Source of the DNA: Chara braunii
Taxonomy: Eukaryota; Streptophyta; Charophyceae; Charales; Characeae
Reading direction: 5' to 3'
NCBI GenBank assembly: GCA_003427395.1
Contig: BFEA01000260.1
Coordinates: 1,289,439-1,338,857, forward strand
Length of the DNA stretch: 49,419 nucleotides
The notes under the pieces were generated by a model, which did not search any database, was not told the DNA's origin, and worked only from the letters and a program-made list of their open reading frames with translations. Numbering within the stretch: the first letter of the stretch is position 1; the number at the start of each line of letters is the position of its first letter. Shown in pieces: positions 1 to 10,771 of the stretch. The position numbers were made by a program, and so were the translations under genes.

Positions 1-114
1 AGCGGAAATTGTTTCTTTTTTTTTTTTTTCTTTTTTTTTTCCCTTTCAAGATTGTTTTTTTTTTGTTGTTAGGTTGTTTGGAGTGTTATGTTGGTTGTTC
101 CCAAAATTGATGAT

Positions 115-252
115 TCAGGACATACTCTCTCCTCTCACTAGGACTTTTTTCTACCTAGCTCTGGACGTGATTGCAGTCAGATACTTCCAGACGGGCCCGT
201 AATTGCAGTCAGATACATTCAAGAAAGTACTAGGTAGTGTGATTATGCCCTC
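115..252. mobile_element. Small inverted-repeat element (MITE family A), copy 1
   Basis: The left end reads TCAGGACATACTC and a CACTAGGACTTTTTT stretch follows. The right end reads AAGTACTAGGTAGTG then ATTATGCCCTC, roughly the reverse complement of the left. Related ends occur at 1,448-1,702 and 15,809-15,945. The interior holds two copies of GCAGTCAGATAC. There is no coding capacity. The family assignment rests on the shared termini only. I see no clear target-site duplication. Bases 1-114 and 253-535 hold nothing else I can name. Confidence 0.4.
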
Positions 253-535
253 TACGCTTGCTGCCTTGCCGTTTCTTTGTCCGTCCCTAGACAGCCGGAG
301 AGTGTGACACGTATATTCCGTGTATTGTCATCTCCGGACTTCTTCTCTGAGCCTTTCCAAATGGCGCGTTCTCCAACCCCTCACATCTCACCTCTCCCAT
401 GTTGACCCCTTCGGACACGCGTACTAATTAAGTAATAACATCTGACAGCTTCGCTATCCCATCTCCTCAGTCTGTGTGTGGGCCTCATTCCACGAGACCC
501 CCTCGACTTGAGAAAAATCTAATCTCAAGGGCAGC

Positions 536-646
536 CCTACCTTCTTCCCCCGAATACAACGTACGGTCATTATAGCTGTATTTGGGGTATCTTTCAGTCT
601 AAATACAGCTATAATGACCGTGCGTTGTATTCGGGGGAAGACTGTA
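536..646. mobile_element. Hairpin MITE (family B), copy 1
   Basis: The arms at 543-583 and 601-641 are 41 bases each and complementary except at one position, around a 17-base loop. The outer ends read CTAC and GTAG. The arm begins TCTTCCCCCGAATACAAC and ends at ATTATAGCTGTATTT. Degenerate or near-perfect relatives occur at 17,341-17,442, 17,503-17,592, 18,634-18,744, 19,222-19,338 and 48,050-48,175. It is non-coding, and the high arm identity suggests a young copy. Confidence 0.7.
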
Positions 647-836
647 GACGCGCCGTGACGCGCCGTTGAACCTGAACGTAATTAAAAAAAAATACTAGAC
701 TTCGTTCTCGTTCCACTACACCCAACAGTCCGCTTTGAAAAACAAACCAGCGGGAATATCTGCTGCTCCTGCCACTTCACTGCTACTTCACGTGGTGAAC
801 GACGCAGGTCCGTTATTGGCCTAGACAACTGCAGTT

Positions 837-987
837 GGGGGGGGGGGGGGGGGAACAAAAACAAAAAACAAAAAACAAAAAACAAAAAACAAAAAACAAA
901 AAACAAAAAACAAAAAACACCTCAGGGCCTTGAACACTGAATATTTCTCCTCATCCCGATCTTCTGGTACCATCACCGTTCTCGATT

Positions 988-1031
<44 letters not shown>

Positions 1032-1149
1032 CCGTTCTCGATTTCCAAACCTTGCCAGCCAGTCCCCTATCTCCGACCGAATCTCCGTGGACCGCTCCCT
1101 CTTTCCAGGCGAATTGGAACCGTTTTTTTTTTTTTTTTTTTTTTTTTTT
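837..1149. repeat. Homopolymer and simple-repeat cluster
   Basis: G17 at 837-853 is followed by (AACAAAA)n to about 917. There are T runs at 990-1031 and 1,123-1,149. Short frames through these runs are compositional artefacts. No gene is seen between 647 and 1,160. Confidence 0.85.
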
Positions 1150-1161
1150 AACTCACAACCT

Positions 1162-1287
1162 GTATTACCACCAAACTCAAGTTGAGGTGTGGAACCCCGG
1201 TTTGAACCTCCTTTTCCAGGTGTGGAACCGGTTTTTTCTTTATTACCGAACTCAAGCTGAGGTGTGGAACCGCGGTTTGAACCTCTG
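1162..1287. repeat. Two-copy tandem repeat
   Basis: Two imperfect copies, about 1,162-1,211 and 1,240-1,287, share the order ACTCAAG, GAGGTGTGGAACC, GGTTTGAACCTC. The linker contains a third GTGTGGAACCGG. No coding signal is seen. Confidence 0.6.
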
Positions 1288-1447
1288 TCACCTTCCTCCC
1301 CCCCCTTTTTCCCTTTCTCGGTGGATGGTTTGAGCTGTGGTCTTCGGATAGGACGGGAAGTCCCTTGGAGCGTGGTGGGAGCTGTGCGCATCCCACCGAC
1401 GAAACATGTTAGGGAACGTGTGAGTGAGGAGGGAAAGATATGGTGGT

Positions 1448-1702
1448 TGAGGGCATATTCACACTTGGTAGGACTTTTTTCTAGCGAGCTCTTCTGGCTG
1501 GAGCGGGGAAATTCGTCCAGCTTCGGCTGTGATTGGGGTCAGATACATTTGGGAAAGCGGAGGAAAATGCGAGTGTTTGGGCACACTCAGACTAGGACTT
1601 TCTTGGATGTATATGACCGCTTTTCTCACAGGGCCTGGATTCACCTGAATGCAATTACGTCCACAGCGAAATGGAAAAAATTCTAGTGTGAGTATGTCCT
1701 GA
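1448..1702. mobile_element. Small inverted-repeat element (MITE family A), copy 2
   Basis: The left end TGAGGGCATATTCACACTT is followed by GGTAGGACTTTTTTC. The right end runs GAAAAAATTCTAGTGTGAG then TATGTCCTGAG, an imperfect inverted match. The interior GTCAGATACATTTGG resembles copy 1 (GTCAGATACATTC). Boundaries are approximate and the right end overlaps the tandem repeat at 1,681-1,787. Confidence 0.45.
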
Positions 1703-1787
1703 GTACGCACTCAGTCTGTGCAGATGTTAAAATCCCAGTGTGAGTATGTCCTGAGAAGGAAGGCACTCAGTCTGTGCAGATGTTGTA
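1681..1787. repeat. Tandem duplication of about 55 bp
   Basis: CTAGTGTGAGTATGTCCTGAG...GCACTCAGTCTGTGCAGATGTT appears twice, from about 1,683 and about 1,736. It includes the right end of the family A element, so the duplication came after or with the insertion. Confidence 0.65.
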
Positions 1788-1986
1788 GCGTCCGGCTGTA
1801 ATTGCCGAGAGAATCCGTCAGATACATTTAGAAAAATGCTAGTGCGAGTACACCATTACACTACCGTGTTCCCCCGAACATAACACACCTTAAAAATGAA
1901 TGTATACAAGCTATATTTCCGGCCCGCTACAGGCAAAATAAGGGGGTCTCGGGTACTCGCCTTAGCCACTTTGGCAATCCAGCCCC

Positions 1987-2690
1987 TTAGCTGTGCCTGA
2001 TTCTTGCGGGCAGGATCCACCAACCCCAGTCCCCCTTCCTCCCTCGGAAGGTTAGGGTGTCAAAGGCCACTTTGGAGATGAAACCTTCAACCGACTGGGC
2101 CCGTGGTTTCCATATAAATTTTGCCACCAGCCTCTTAATCGCTTTTACCACGCCAGCCGCCAGTTCTCTCACCGTGGTCACCAACCACAAAATCGAGGAT
2201 AAAGCTACATTGGTAACCAGTACCCTCCCTATCAATGATAAGTGCCACATTGTTTCCCACAATCTGAGCCTCGCCGAAATGCGCTGTTGCAGCAACGAGC
2301 CATGTATCGACATCTGCATTTGGAGGCTGATTAGCACTCAAAGAAATCTCTCCTCCTCGCCGACGCCTACCCGTTTCATCCCGCATTCCACGTTCAGCGC
2401 GAACTGGGTAGGCAGCAGATAGGTGGATTTCCTCCAATTTACCGAGGCTTCCGAAAGCGTGGAGTACTCCGCCATGACTTTTTTCAACGCCGATAGGGAA
2501 GCCGTTGTGTTTTCTCTAACTGCAAAAAGGTCATCCGCCAGCGCTTTCACCCTACATTCCTCCCCGTTGTGCAGTTGCAGACCTTGCGCAAAACTTCAAG
2601 CTGCAACACGAAGACTAGCGGCGCCGGTGGGCACCCCTGTCTCAGTGAGTGAGAGATCTGAAATGGGGTTGAGAGGTGCCCGTTGATCAT
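1987..2690 (-). pseudogene. LINE ORF2 remnant: RT catalytic box and C-terminal region
   Basis: From 2,690 the original ORF2 frame reopens with MINGHLSTPFQ and SLRQGCPPAPL (RT motif B), then stops. After a frameshift, KALADDLFAV (2,550 downward) gives the catalytic A-D-D box, followed by VNWRKSTYLLP. A second shift leads to RVLVTNVALSSILW and then FIWKPRA. A final change gives the plant-LINE motif GGLGLVDPA, split between frames near 2,030. The order matches the RT C-terminus and linker of plant L1 ORF2 proteins. At least three frame changes make this a clear pseudogene segment continuous with the upstream ORF2. Confidence 0.8.
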
Positions 2691-2726
2691 GACTGCAGAG
2701 GAAGACTCATGACTGCAGAGGAAGAC

Positions 2727-4718
2727 TCAGAGAAAGTATACATAGCCTTGATCCGTGAGCAGAAGCCTGGACTGAAGCCGATACATAGCCTTGATCCATG
2801 AGGAGAAGCCTGGACCGAAGCCCATCGGCTTGAGGGTGGTAAGGACAAATGTCCAACCAACCTTATCGTAAGCTTTATCCAGGTCCAACGAAAGGACAGC
2901 CATATCGAGCTCTTCTGTCTGAACAATCTCAAGCGTTTCGATGGTGGTCACAATATTGTTGAAAATGGATCTCCTCTGTACAAATGCCCCTTGGTCCTGC
3001 TCCACCAACCCCGGGAGGTGTCTGGATAGTCTGCGTGCTAGGGACTTCACGAGGATCTTGTATGCTACGTTCAGGAGGGAGATCGGACGCCAGAAACTGA
3101 CGTCCGATTTGTTTCCCTTCTTGAAAAGGACCGTGATCACCCCGTGCGTCATCCTTTTCCCCAGCTTGCCTCCAACTAACACCTCATTGTACAACTCCAC
3201 CAACAAGGGACCTAAAACCTTCCAGTTTGCCGAATAAAATTCTACTGTTAAATCGTCCACCCCAGGCGATTTTCCTCTTGCCATCACTTTCACTGTTTGA
3301 GAAAGTTCTCCTAGGGTAATCGGTCTATCTAGGTCCAGCTGTGTGGCTGTGCACAGTTGCACTGTGGTGTCTGTCCACATGTCTGACTGCAGGGACAGGT
3401 CTGTGTTCACATCCTCGTTCTGTCGCCTGGTCGTGAGTACGTCAGCGTAGTAAAGACTGGCGTACTTTAGCATGCCGGCAGCTGAACAGGCTGTGGGGGC
3501 TGATTCGTCGAACGGACGCCGCAGTTCAATCATTTGCTGTTGCGCTCGTCTTGGTTGCAGTTTCTGAAAAGTCGTCTTACTCATTTTGTCATTCGTTCCT
3601 ACGCCTTTCTCCTTCATAATCTTCACCCACCTTCGCTGCTTCTCCTCCTGCAGATTATCCCATTCAGCCAACTTCCTTTTTCGCTCAGTTGCCCACACCA
3701 TCTCTGAGATAGGATGCCTCTCCATTTTTTTCTCTGCCTCCTCGATCCCCCAAAGGCACTCCGCTGCCTCCTTGTTCCTTGCCCTTGCTAAAATCCGTGA
3801 GCAGGCATCTAGGACCCCAGAGATGATTGCCAACCCCCCATCCATCCAAAGGGCGATCGATTCGAAATACTGTCTTACGTCCTTCCAGCTCTCCATGTGC
3901 CTTTTCACCCAGTCCTTTATGCCTGGCTCCGCGAGCACTTGACTGTTCAGACGGAAGAAACCTTTTCCCCGTTCAATTCTGAGCCTCAGGCGCATGTCTG
4001 CCACCACAGGTTTGTGGTCCGACAGCGGGTGGCAAATTTGCTTGACCATGACCACTCTCTCCACCACCGGTGCGCTGAGCAGATAGTGGTCCAGGTGCCT
4101 CCTTGTACTGACCTGTCTTTCTTTGTGGAGGTTCGAAAACCAGGAGTACCCTGGATCATTCGGATTGAGCATTGGGAACGGATCGGATAGTGACAATTCC
4201 CCACAGAACCCCAACAGCGCCCGTACATCTCTACGATCTGCTGAGGGTGAATTCGGACGCAGTGCCTCATCCAGCGAAATGTTCCAGTCGCCGGCTAACA
4301 ACAGATTGTCGGTTACCGGTACATGGGACATTAGCCTCTCAAAGAACCTAGCCCTCTCGCTTACTGCCGTCAAGGCGTACACTGTCATGATTACCCAGTC
4401 TTCCCCTGCCATCCCCACTTTCAACCACGCCCATCTCCCCCACAGGTCCGCTTCTGCGTCAATAATCTGTGCTTGCAGATCCCTGTGCAATAGGATACCC
4501 ACTTCTCCCTGAGTCCCCTGAGCTGGAGCCCACACCTGTGGGCCGTCCCACCACGTCTCAAATTCCTTCAATTTGTCTTCATTTAGCTTAGTTTCCTGCA
4601 GCAACACGCAATTCACTTTCCATTCATGCAGCCATGTCTTGAGCCTTCTCCGTTTCTGTCTCCCGTTGCTGTCACCGAGGCCCCGCACATTCCATGTTGC
4701 CGCTCTAAGTCTGTCCAT
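2727..4718 (-). pseudogene. LINE ORF2: endonuclease plus N-terminal reverse transcriptase
   Basis: 663 residues from a true ATG at 4,718. The APE endonuclease signatures are in the expected order: TWN at residues 8-10, QETK at 41-44, GDWN at 143-146, RRHLDHY at about 206-212 and SDHKP at 233-237. These match the metal-binding and catalytic positions of L1 endonucleases. The RT begins with GKSPGVDDL (around residue 480), then RPISLLNVAYKI, DQGAFVQRRSI and LSLDLDKAYDKVGW (motif A, near residue 610). The frame stops at 2,727 inside two short tandem duplications (see findings), before the catalytic Asp-Asp box, so the product would lack RT activity. Its normal role would be target-primed reverse transcription of LINE RNA. 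The identity is firm; loss of function is read directly from the sequence. Confidence 0.9.
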
Positions 4719-5151
4719 TCTCTACCACTTGCCCCGTCTGGTCTTGGATACAGGAAACAGATTGTTGTGACCCCTCTGTGTGGCGTGGCCCGTTGGCCGG
4801 ATGTTGCTCCCGTATCTATAAGTCCCTTTCTTCCAGAGGTCGTTGGCTGCTGACAGAGATGCCAGTAAGGTCAACGGCAGCGGTGGGAGTGCGGAAGGAG
4901 AGATGACGGGGCGAGGGTGAAGTGAGGTGGAAGATGCCCTTGAGGAGGACCACGTGGTGGCGGTTGAAACCGGTTTGGGTCGCCATCACCCTGCGGGACA
5001 CTGCAATCATTGCAGAGCTTCATGTGTACCTCGTTTTGATAACGTTTGCAATCAGTTCAGTGTGCTGCTTGATTCACTTTGTGCCTCAAGTGTTTTCACT
5101 ATTTGCTGTTGCATGAGTTATTTCAGGCATCATCAGTTGAACCACTAGCAG

Positions 5152-5442
5152 ATGGATAAATGGCACAATTTTTGTGCAGCAATAAAGAACTTTTGCTCTT
5201 TAAACAAGGAGAATGTGAAGGGAACTTCCGCGCTTGGCAGTTTGGTGATGGTCTCGGGGCGTTCTATGGACTTTCTCAAAAGAAGCGGAGGAAGGCAAGC
5301 CGCTCTCGACCTTGAGAAGGCAGTTATGGAAGAAGGAAGAGACATAATATTACACCCTTGGATGAAAAGGAAACTTGATGTGCGAAAACCAAGGTGTTTT
5401 CCCCTGGGGGAACTAAAACCACTGCATCATAAAGTCAAATGA
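5152..5442 (+). CDS. Weak hypothetical ORF, 96 aa
   Basis: An ATG-initiated frame with lysine-rich, low-hydrophobicity composition and the stretch GRSMDFLKRSGGRQAALDLE. I recognise no family. There are no introns, promoter or homologous copy in the window to support it. Composition is normal rather than repeat-biased, which is the only reason to list it. It may be a chance ORF or a fragment of a longer exon. The flanks 4,991-5,150 and 5,443-5,480 hold nothing recognisable. Confidence 0.15.
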   Translation: MDKWHNFCAAIKNFCSLNKENVKGTSALGSLVMVSGRSMDFLKRSGGRQAALDLEKAVMEEGRDIILHPWMKRKLDVRKPRCFPLGELKPLHHKVK

Positions 5443-5479
5443 AAAGGTTTGCACAACATGAGCTGGTGAAGATCCTGAA

Positions 5480-7090
5480 GACTTTATGAAGGTAACCCAC
5501 CTGTCTGCTCCTATCTTCACTCGTCCTTGTCCTTCCCATTATCCTCTTGTTCACTCCCCTTCCGCCCCTTTTGCTGCCTTCTCCTCCTCCTCCACTCACT
5601 TTCCCCCTCCATCTCATCCTTATTCGCCTCGTCTTCCTCCTCCTCCTCCTCCATCCCCTTGTCCTCCTCGTCATCGTTCATTGTTCATCGACATAATGTG
5701 TATTGTTCTGGCCGAAGGTTAAAACGTGTGACAGAAGTGTGGATTTGAAACGCAATATGCTTCTCACAACGTCGTGAACATGTTTGTTCAGGAGTCCCCC
5801 TGAGGTAAAGCCAATCTGGCCAAGGCAGCCAAGGCAGTGGCGGGAACGAGGAGGATTAAGTTGGAGGAGGAGAATGAGGAAATGAAGAAAAGAACAAGGA
5901 AGAGGAGGACAAGGAGGTGGAAGAGGAGTAGAAGAAGGATGAGATAGAGGGGGAAAGGGAGAGGAGGAGGAGGAGGAGGAGGAGGAGGAGGAGGCAGCAA
6001 AAGGAGTGGAGGGGAATCAAGAAGAGGGTAATGGGAAGGAGGACAAGGAGGAGTGGAGAGAGGATGCTGCCTTAGACCATGAGTCCACGGCGCCAGATTT
6101 GCAGAAAGTTTTTGTTGCCACAAGCAAAACTCGGAGGGGCTGCATGGCATGGGCCGCCGCTGTTAAAAAAATCGGCGGCCCCCGAAGTGGTGGGGGTTTC
6201 ATGCTGACGCCGCGGGCCGATGTCTGGTGCAGTGGTCTTTTAAGACCTTCACAACAAAGGCGAAAGTGTTGATTTCGAAAAAACAAAGTTTCTTCATTTG
6301 GGGGCAGCCTATGACCACTAGGTTGTTGAGCTTCCCCCCAAAATGCACGCAGGAAATGAGCTTGTGGACGTCCTAAAGTTTTTGCTCCCCACAAATAGAT
6401 TGGAGCATCGTCTCAAAAAAAAAAAAAAAAAAAAGATTGGACCATCGTCCTAAAGTTTACCATCCTTATGAACAGTCGCTATCTTGTGGCAATGATGTGT
6501 CATACGAGGTGCACCTGAAACCTAACAGTGGGCACAGCATGTCCATTTCACAGCAAGGCTGGCCATGAAGAATGGAAACCAAAAATAGAACGAAGTGGGG
6601 AAAAAAGGGAGGAGGCTTCGAAGCAAAGCTATGAGAAGTACAATGCAGAAGACGATGAGCAGGAGGCGATGGAAGAGCAGAAAGAAGATGAGGAGAGGAA
6701 GGAGAAAGAGGAGGACAAGAGAAAATAAAATGGACGATAACAGGAAGAGGAGAAAAAGGAGGCAAGGGAGGTAAAGGAGGAGAGGGGAAAGAGGGAGGGA
6801 GGAGCAAGCTGGGAAAGTGGGAAAGAGGGAGGAGGACGGGAAGAGGAAAGGGGGGAAGGAGGGAGGAAGGAGCAGATGGAGAAGGACGAGGAGGCGAAGA
6901 CGATGAAGACAAAAAATGAGAGATGAGGACAAAGAATAAGAAGACAAAAAATAACAACAGAAGAAGTGAAGAAGAGCAAAAGCAAGAAGCATATAGACAA
7001 AATGACAATGCCGGACAGCAGAGGACGGAGAGACCAGCCGGCAACAAGGTTGATCGGCCCTCTTTGAACTGCCAGCAACTCTGAGGCTCC
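5480..7090. repeat. Purine/pyrimidine-biased low-complexity region
   Basis: The plus strand is pyrimidine-rich (CCT/TCC repeats) at about 5,560-5,690, then purine-rich (GGA/GAA repeats) at about 5,840-6,060 and 6,590-7,000. A short hairpin lies at about 6,145-6,180 (GGGCCGCCG paired with CGGCGGCCC). Long Leu/Ser/Pro or Glu/Lys frames here reflect composition and are not credited as genes. An A-run occurs at 6,415-6,434. Confidence 0.75.
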
Positions 7091-7329
7091 TTTTCCCAGT
7101 GTACTATTTATTTTTATTTATTTTTTTCCGGCTAGATCCGTTTTTTATCTTCTTTTTCTTTCTTTCAGTCGGAGCCTACTGCCTGAGGTGTCTGTGTTCT
7201 GTTTTGACTGCCTCTAAATTATCAAACCGTCGGGGAAGGGCAGGTGTGGTGGCAGAAGTCAACACCATCAGTACCATAGTTGTTTTCACAGATTTTCTGT
7301 ATTCCTTTTTTTTTTTTTTTCAAAGGCTA

Positions 7330-7523
7330 CCACCAGTACCTTTCCCGCGTGGGAGAATAGGGAAAACTGGCAGTTTCCCAAGTGCCTGAATTTTCGGAGG
7401 TCAGGCCCGACGACGACTGCCGTTGATAAATCTGATTGGCGGCCATCGTTTCGTTTCGGCCGCTGCAAAGGTCGGACGCCTACCCGAGGCCCGCTATTTT
7501 CCCAGCGGGAAAGGTACTAATGG
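7330..7523. mobile_element. MITE (family C), copy 1
   Basis: The left end CCACCAGTACCTTTCCCGC is matched in inverted orientation by GCGGGAAAGGTACTAATGG at the right end (two mismatches in 19). The element is about 195 bp and non-coding. The CCACCAGTAC end is shared with the element at 16,168-16,332. No target-site duplication is resolved. Confidence 0.55.
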
Positions 7524-7619
7524 TTTAAGCCCAACCAATTCAATTACCTGTCAAATCTGGACAGGACAGCCTTTCAGGCCTTTTTTATTGTCATTATAGT
7601 ATTACGGGGAACCCCGTAG

Positions 7620-7921
7620 CAGCCACATCCGTGCTCAAGCCTCCAACGAGGGAACATGCGGGAGCTGCACCCACCAGCAGGTGCGATACCTGCTACAGCA
7701 GGTGGGCGATACCGGCCAGGGGTCAGCCGGTAGCATCAGGACCGAGCTTCTTCGATGGGCCAGTCACTGTGCCTCCCCTCCGGTCCCCTCCCCCTACGAA
7801 CATCAGCAGTCTCTGCTCAATGCCACTCGGGGGGACCAACGGCATATCTCTAGGTGGCGGGCACCAAGCTTACCCAGGAAGGTACATGAGGCCGATGGGG
7901 ATTGAACCCAAGACCTCCTGA
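7620..7921 (-). repeat. SINE-like fragment with tRNA B box
   Basis: On the minus strand, just inside the 7,921 end, the sequence reads GGTCTTGGGTTCAATCCCC, whose GGTTCAATCCC is a near-perfect pol III B box. No A box is found on its 5' side, which is the hAT BED-repeat DNA, so the tRNA-like head is truncated. The body contains CAGCAGGTG motifs repeated at about 7,675-7,710. It abuts the partial BED unit exactly at 7,921, so it may have inserted into or truncated the hAT element. Confidence 0.4.
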
Positions 7922-10771
7922 ATGCCACTTCGAGCGAGGATGAAATCGACAAGGAGGATGGAGTCACCACCGGTGCTCTCGCCAAGTCCTCGACAACGCA
8001 GGCCAGGGATGACTCCGAGTTTCGGACTCTGGTATCTGGGGCAGTTGACAACGTAAACAAGGTGTGGAGATGCAAGTACTGCAACCAGAATAGAACCGGG
8101 ACTGCCTCCCGCCTGAGGGATCATTTCGTGAAAGGTGCCTGCAATATCACACTTCTGAGAGGGATAATCAGTGGAGACGAGTTGCTACGGAGGGAGCAAG
8201 GAAGAGATGCCGCCATTGCAGAGCTTGGAGGTGCAGCTACCGGAGCTGGTGGTGAGCTTGATCTGTCTTCGAGCGAGGATGAAACCGACAAGGAGGATGG
8301 AGTCACCACTGGTGCTCTCGCCAAGTCCTCGACAACGCAGGCCAAGGATGACTCCGAGTTTCGGACTCTGACTCCAATGGCTGCTGGTTTTCCTCATATG
8401 CGGTGCAACATCATGACTAAACATGCAGCACAAGGGGTGAAGAAGCACTCCGAGGCTGTGAAAGTATCTGGGGCAGTTGACAAGAGAAACAAGGTGTGGA
8501 GATGCAAGTACTGCAACCCGAATGGAACCGGGACTGCCTCGCGCCTGAGGGATCATTTCCTGAAAGGTGCCTGCAATGGCACACTTCTGAGAGGGACAAT
8601 CAATTGAGACGAGTTGCTACGGAGGGAGCGAGGAAGAGATGCTGCCATTGCAAAGCTTGAAGGTGCAGCTACCGGAGCTGGTGGTGAGCTTGATTTGTCT
8701 TCGAGCGAGGATGAGATCGACAAGGAGGATGGAGTCACCACCAGTGCTCTCGCCAAGTCCTCGACAACGCAGGCCAGGGATGACTTCGAGTTTCGGACTC
8801 TGACTCCAATGGCTGCTGGTTTCCCTCATATGCGGTGCAGCATTATGACTAAACATGCAGCACAAGGGGTGAAGAAGCACTTCGAGGCTGTGAAAGTATC
8901 TGGGGCAGTTAACAAGGGAAACAAGGTGTGGAGATGCAAGTACTGCAACCAGAATAGAACCGGGACTGCCTCCCGCCTGAGGGATCATTTCTTGAAAGGT
9001 GCCTGCAATGTCACACTTTTGAGAGGGACAATCAGTAAAGACGAGTTGCTACGGAGGGAGCAAGGAAGAGATGCCGCCATTGCAAAGCTTGGAGGTGCAG
9101 CTACCGGAGCTGGTGGTGAGCTTGATCTGTCTTCGAGTGAGGATGAAATCGACAAGGAGGATGGAGTCACCACTGGTGCTCTCACCAAGTCCTCGACAAC
9201 GCAGGCCAGGCAAACAAAATCGTTGACAGCGCAACTATCATCACTGCGAATGAGCACACACAACGTGCAAGTGATGATTGGATGACAGCCGAGTGCGTGC
9301 CCTTCAACATGATGCGGAGCGGGTATTGGGATCGCATGGTGAAGGCACTAATGAATGCGCCGAAGTCCTTCCAGTACGCGAAATTCGACGATGTGCGAAC
9401 GACAGGGGTGGCTGTCACGTAGAAGAGGGTGTCCGAGAGGATGGAGCAACTGCGCAAGGAATGGCCTGTCAGTGGTTGCATGTTGCAACTCGACGGGTGG
9501 ACCGATCGGCGAGGAAGACCATTCATAAACGTGACGGTCTCCTTCCCCAAAGGCGTCGTGTTTTGGCGGGCTGTTTGTATGCAGCCGCCGAGAGAAGGGG
9601 GCGAAGGGATACTTCGACATTTTGTCCAAGGCTATTCGCAAAATCGGGGAGGAGACAGTGGTTGGGGTGGTGATGGACAATGCAGCGACCTGTGCAGCTG
9701 CAGGGCGGATGGTCAAGGTAGAGTTCAAACACATATTCTCAATATCGTGCACAACGCACAACATTGACCTGATGCTCAAGCAGTTTGGGAAGACAGGCTC
9801 GGTGGACGTCATTCTGAAGAAGTTAGCGGAGGTAGTAAAGTCCCGCACCTCGTCAATTCCCATGGAGCAATTCTCACAAGGCCCGGCGCGGCCCGATTCG
9901 CCACGAATTCCATAATGCTGGACAGCGTGCAGGACTTGTACCTGCCGTTGCGAACGTGTTTAACGGACAAGGACTGAAAGGATAGCATCGTGCTTCCAGG
10001 TAGCGACATTTGTTTGCTGCTGCAACGGAGACCATCCTCGACAATGATTTTTGGGCAGGAGTCGAGAAGGTGCAGAAGACGTCAGAGAAACTGCTTCAAC
10101 TCTTGAGGTTGAGCGATGAAGTTGGACCGACGATCAGGAAGATCTACGGCGGCATGGACGAAGCTCTGGAGAGCTTACGCAGCGAGGAGTGCTTCACAAA
10201 AATGGAGAGGGAAGAGCTGGAGGAGATCATAATGCGGAGGTGGAACACTATGACTTCTCTGCCGCATTGCGCAGCAATGCTCCTTGATCCTCAGTTCAGG
10301 GACTCGAGCTTGGAAAAGGCCCCTAAGGTGATGGATGGTTTTTGGACGTGGGTGTACTCTTGGGCGAGACCGACTGCGTACAAGGAGTTGGACGAGGAGG
10401 TGAATTGTTGGATCGAAGGGATGGGCAAGTTCATAAACGAGAGGACACTTGCAGAGGCGGACAATGGCCAACTAGCGAGATGCTGGAGAAAGTGGTGCAG
10501 CGAGTTGCCGAACTTGCAACGTCAGGCAATCCTTTTGTTTGGACAGGGATTGTGTGCCTTCGGGTGTGAGCGGAATTGGAGTCTTTTTGAAAGGATCCAC
10601 TCCAAACCGTGCAACGGCCTTGCCGTCACACAATTGAGCAGATTGGTATACAACAGATGGAACCAGCATATGTTGGACAATCTTGAGAAGAAGCCGGTTG
10701 AAAAGGAAGACCTGCCCGAACAGGGCACCCCGCCGAACACCGCAAAGCACACGTCAAACGTCCGCTGTTGA
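7922..10771 (+). pseudogene. hAT-superfamily transposase with multiple BED fingers, decayed
   Basis: After the BED array, a frame from 9,281 reads CVPFNMMRSGYWDRMV and, past a TAG at 9,420-9,422, LQLDGWTDRRGRPFINVTV, the DUF659 region of plant/fungal hAT transposases. A shift near 9,620 leads to VVGVVMDNAATCAAAGRM and THNIDLMLKQFGK, the metal-site region of the RNase H-like core. Damage around 9,880-10,010 precedes a 250-codon frame (10,010-10,771, no proper ATG) with HCAAMLLDPQFR and CERNWSLFERIHSK, the hAT C-terminal dimerisation region. The intact protein would bind DNA through its BED fingers and cut and paste the element. At least two stops and two frame changes make it inactive. Terminal inverted repeats were not located. 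Confidence 0.88.
7929..9210 (+). repeat. Tandem array of three BED-finger units, 432-bp period
   Basis: TGCAAGTACTGCAAC, encoding CKYCN, begins at 8,071, 8,503 and 8,935: an exact 432-bp (144-codon) period. Each unit has VWRCKYCN, SRLRDHF, KGAC (a BED-type C-x2-C...H-x5-C pattern), then DELLRRE, an acidic DLSSSEDE stretch and a variable PHMRCNIMTKHAAQ or similar spacer. A partial leading unit (from 7,929) lacks 93 bp relative to the others. Unit-to-unit identity is very high, so expansion was recent or homogenised. Unit 2 ends in an in-frame TGA at 8,605-8,607 where the others read GGA or AAA. Confidence 0.9.

Larger units (their letters stand above)
1940..4990 (-). mobile_element. L1-type LINE retrotransposon, inactive
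   Basis: A minus-strand non-LTR element. Its ORF2 product has an N-terminal APE-type endonuclease followed by reverse transcriptase; 3' coding remnants extend to about 1,987. In the transcribed sense the order is endonuclease (4,718 to about 3,950), RT fingers/palm (about 3,300 to 2,730), RQGCP region (about 2,640), ADDLF catalytic region (about 2,545) and the conserved tail (to about 1,990). No ORF1 is recognisable between 4,719 and 4,990, so the element is probably 5'-truncated or its ORF1 is decayed. I see no poly(A) tail or target-site duplication, so the outer limits are estimates. Confidence 0.85.

Noticed and set aside
6466-7078. Leu/Ser/Pro-rich minus-strand ORFs of 150-190 aa
   Set aside because: Composition follows the purine-rich strand; several frames are open at once and none has a start context or homologous motif.
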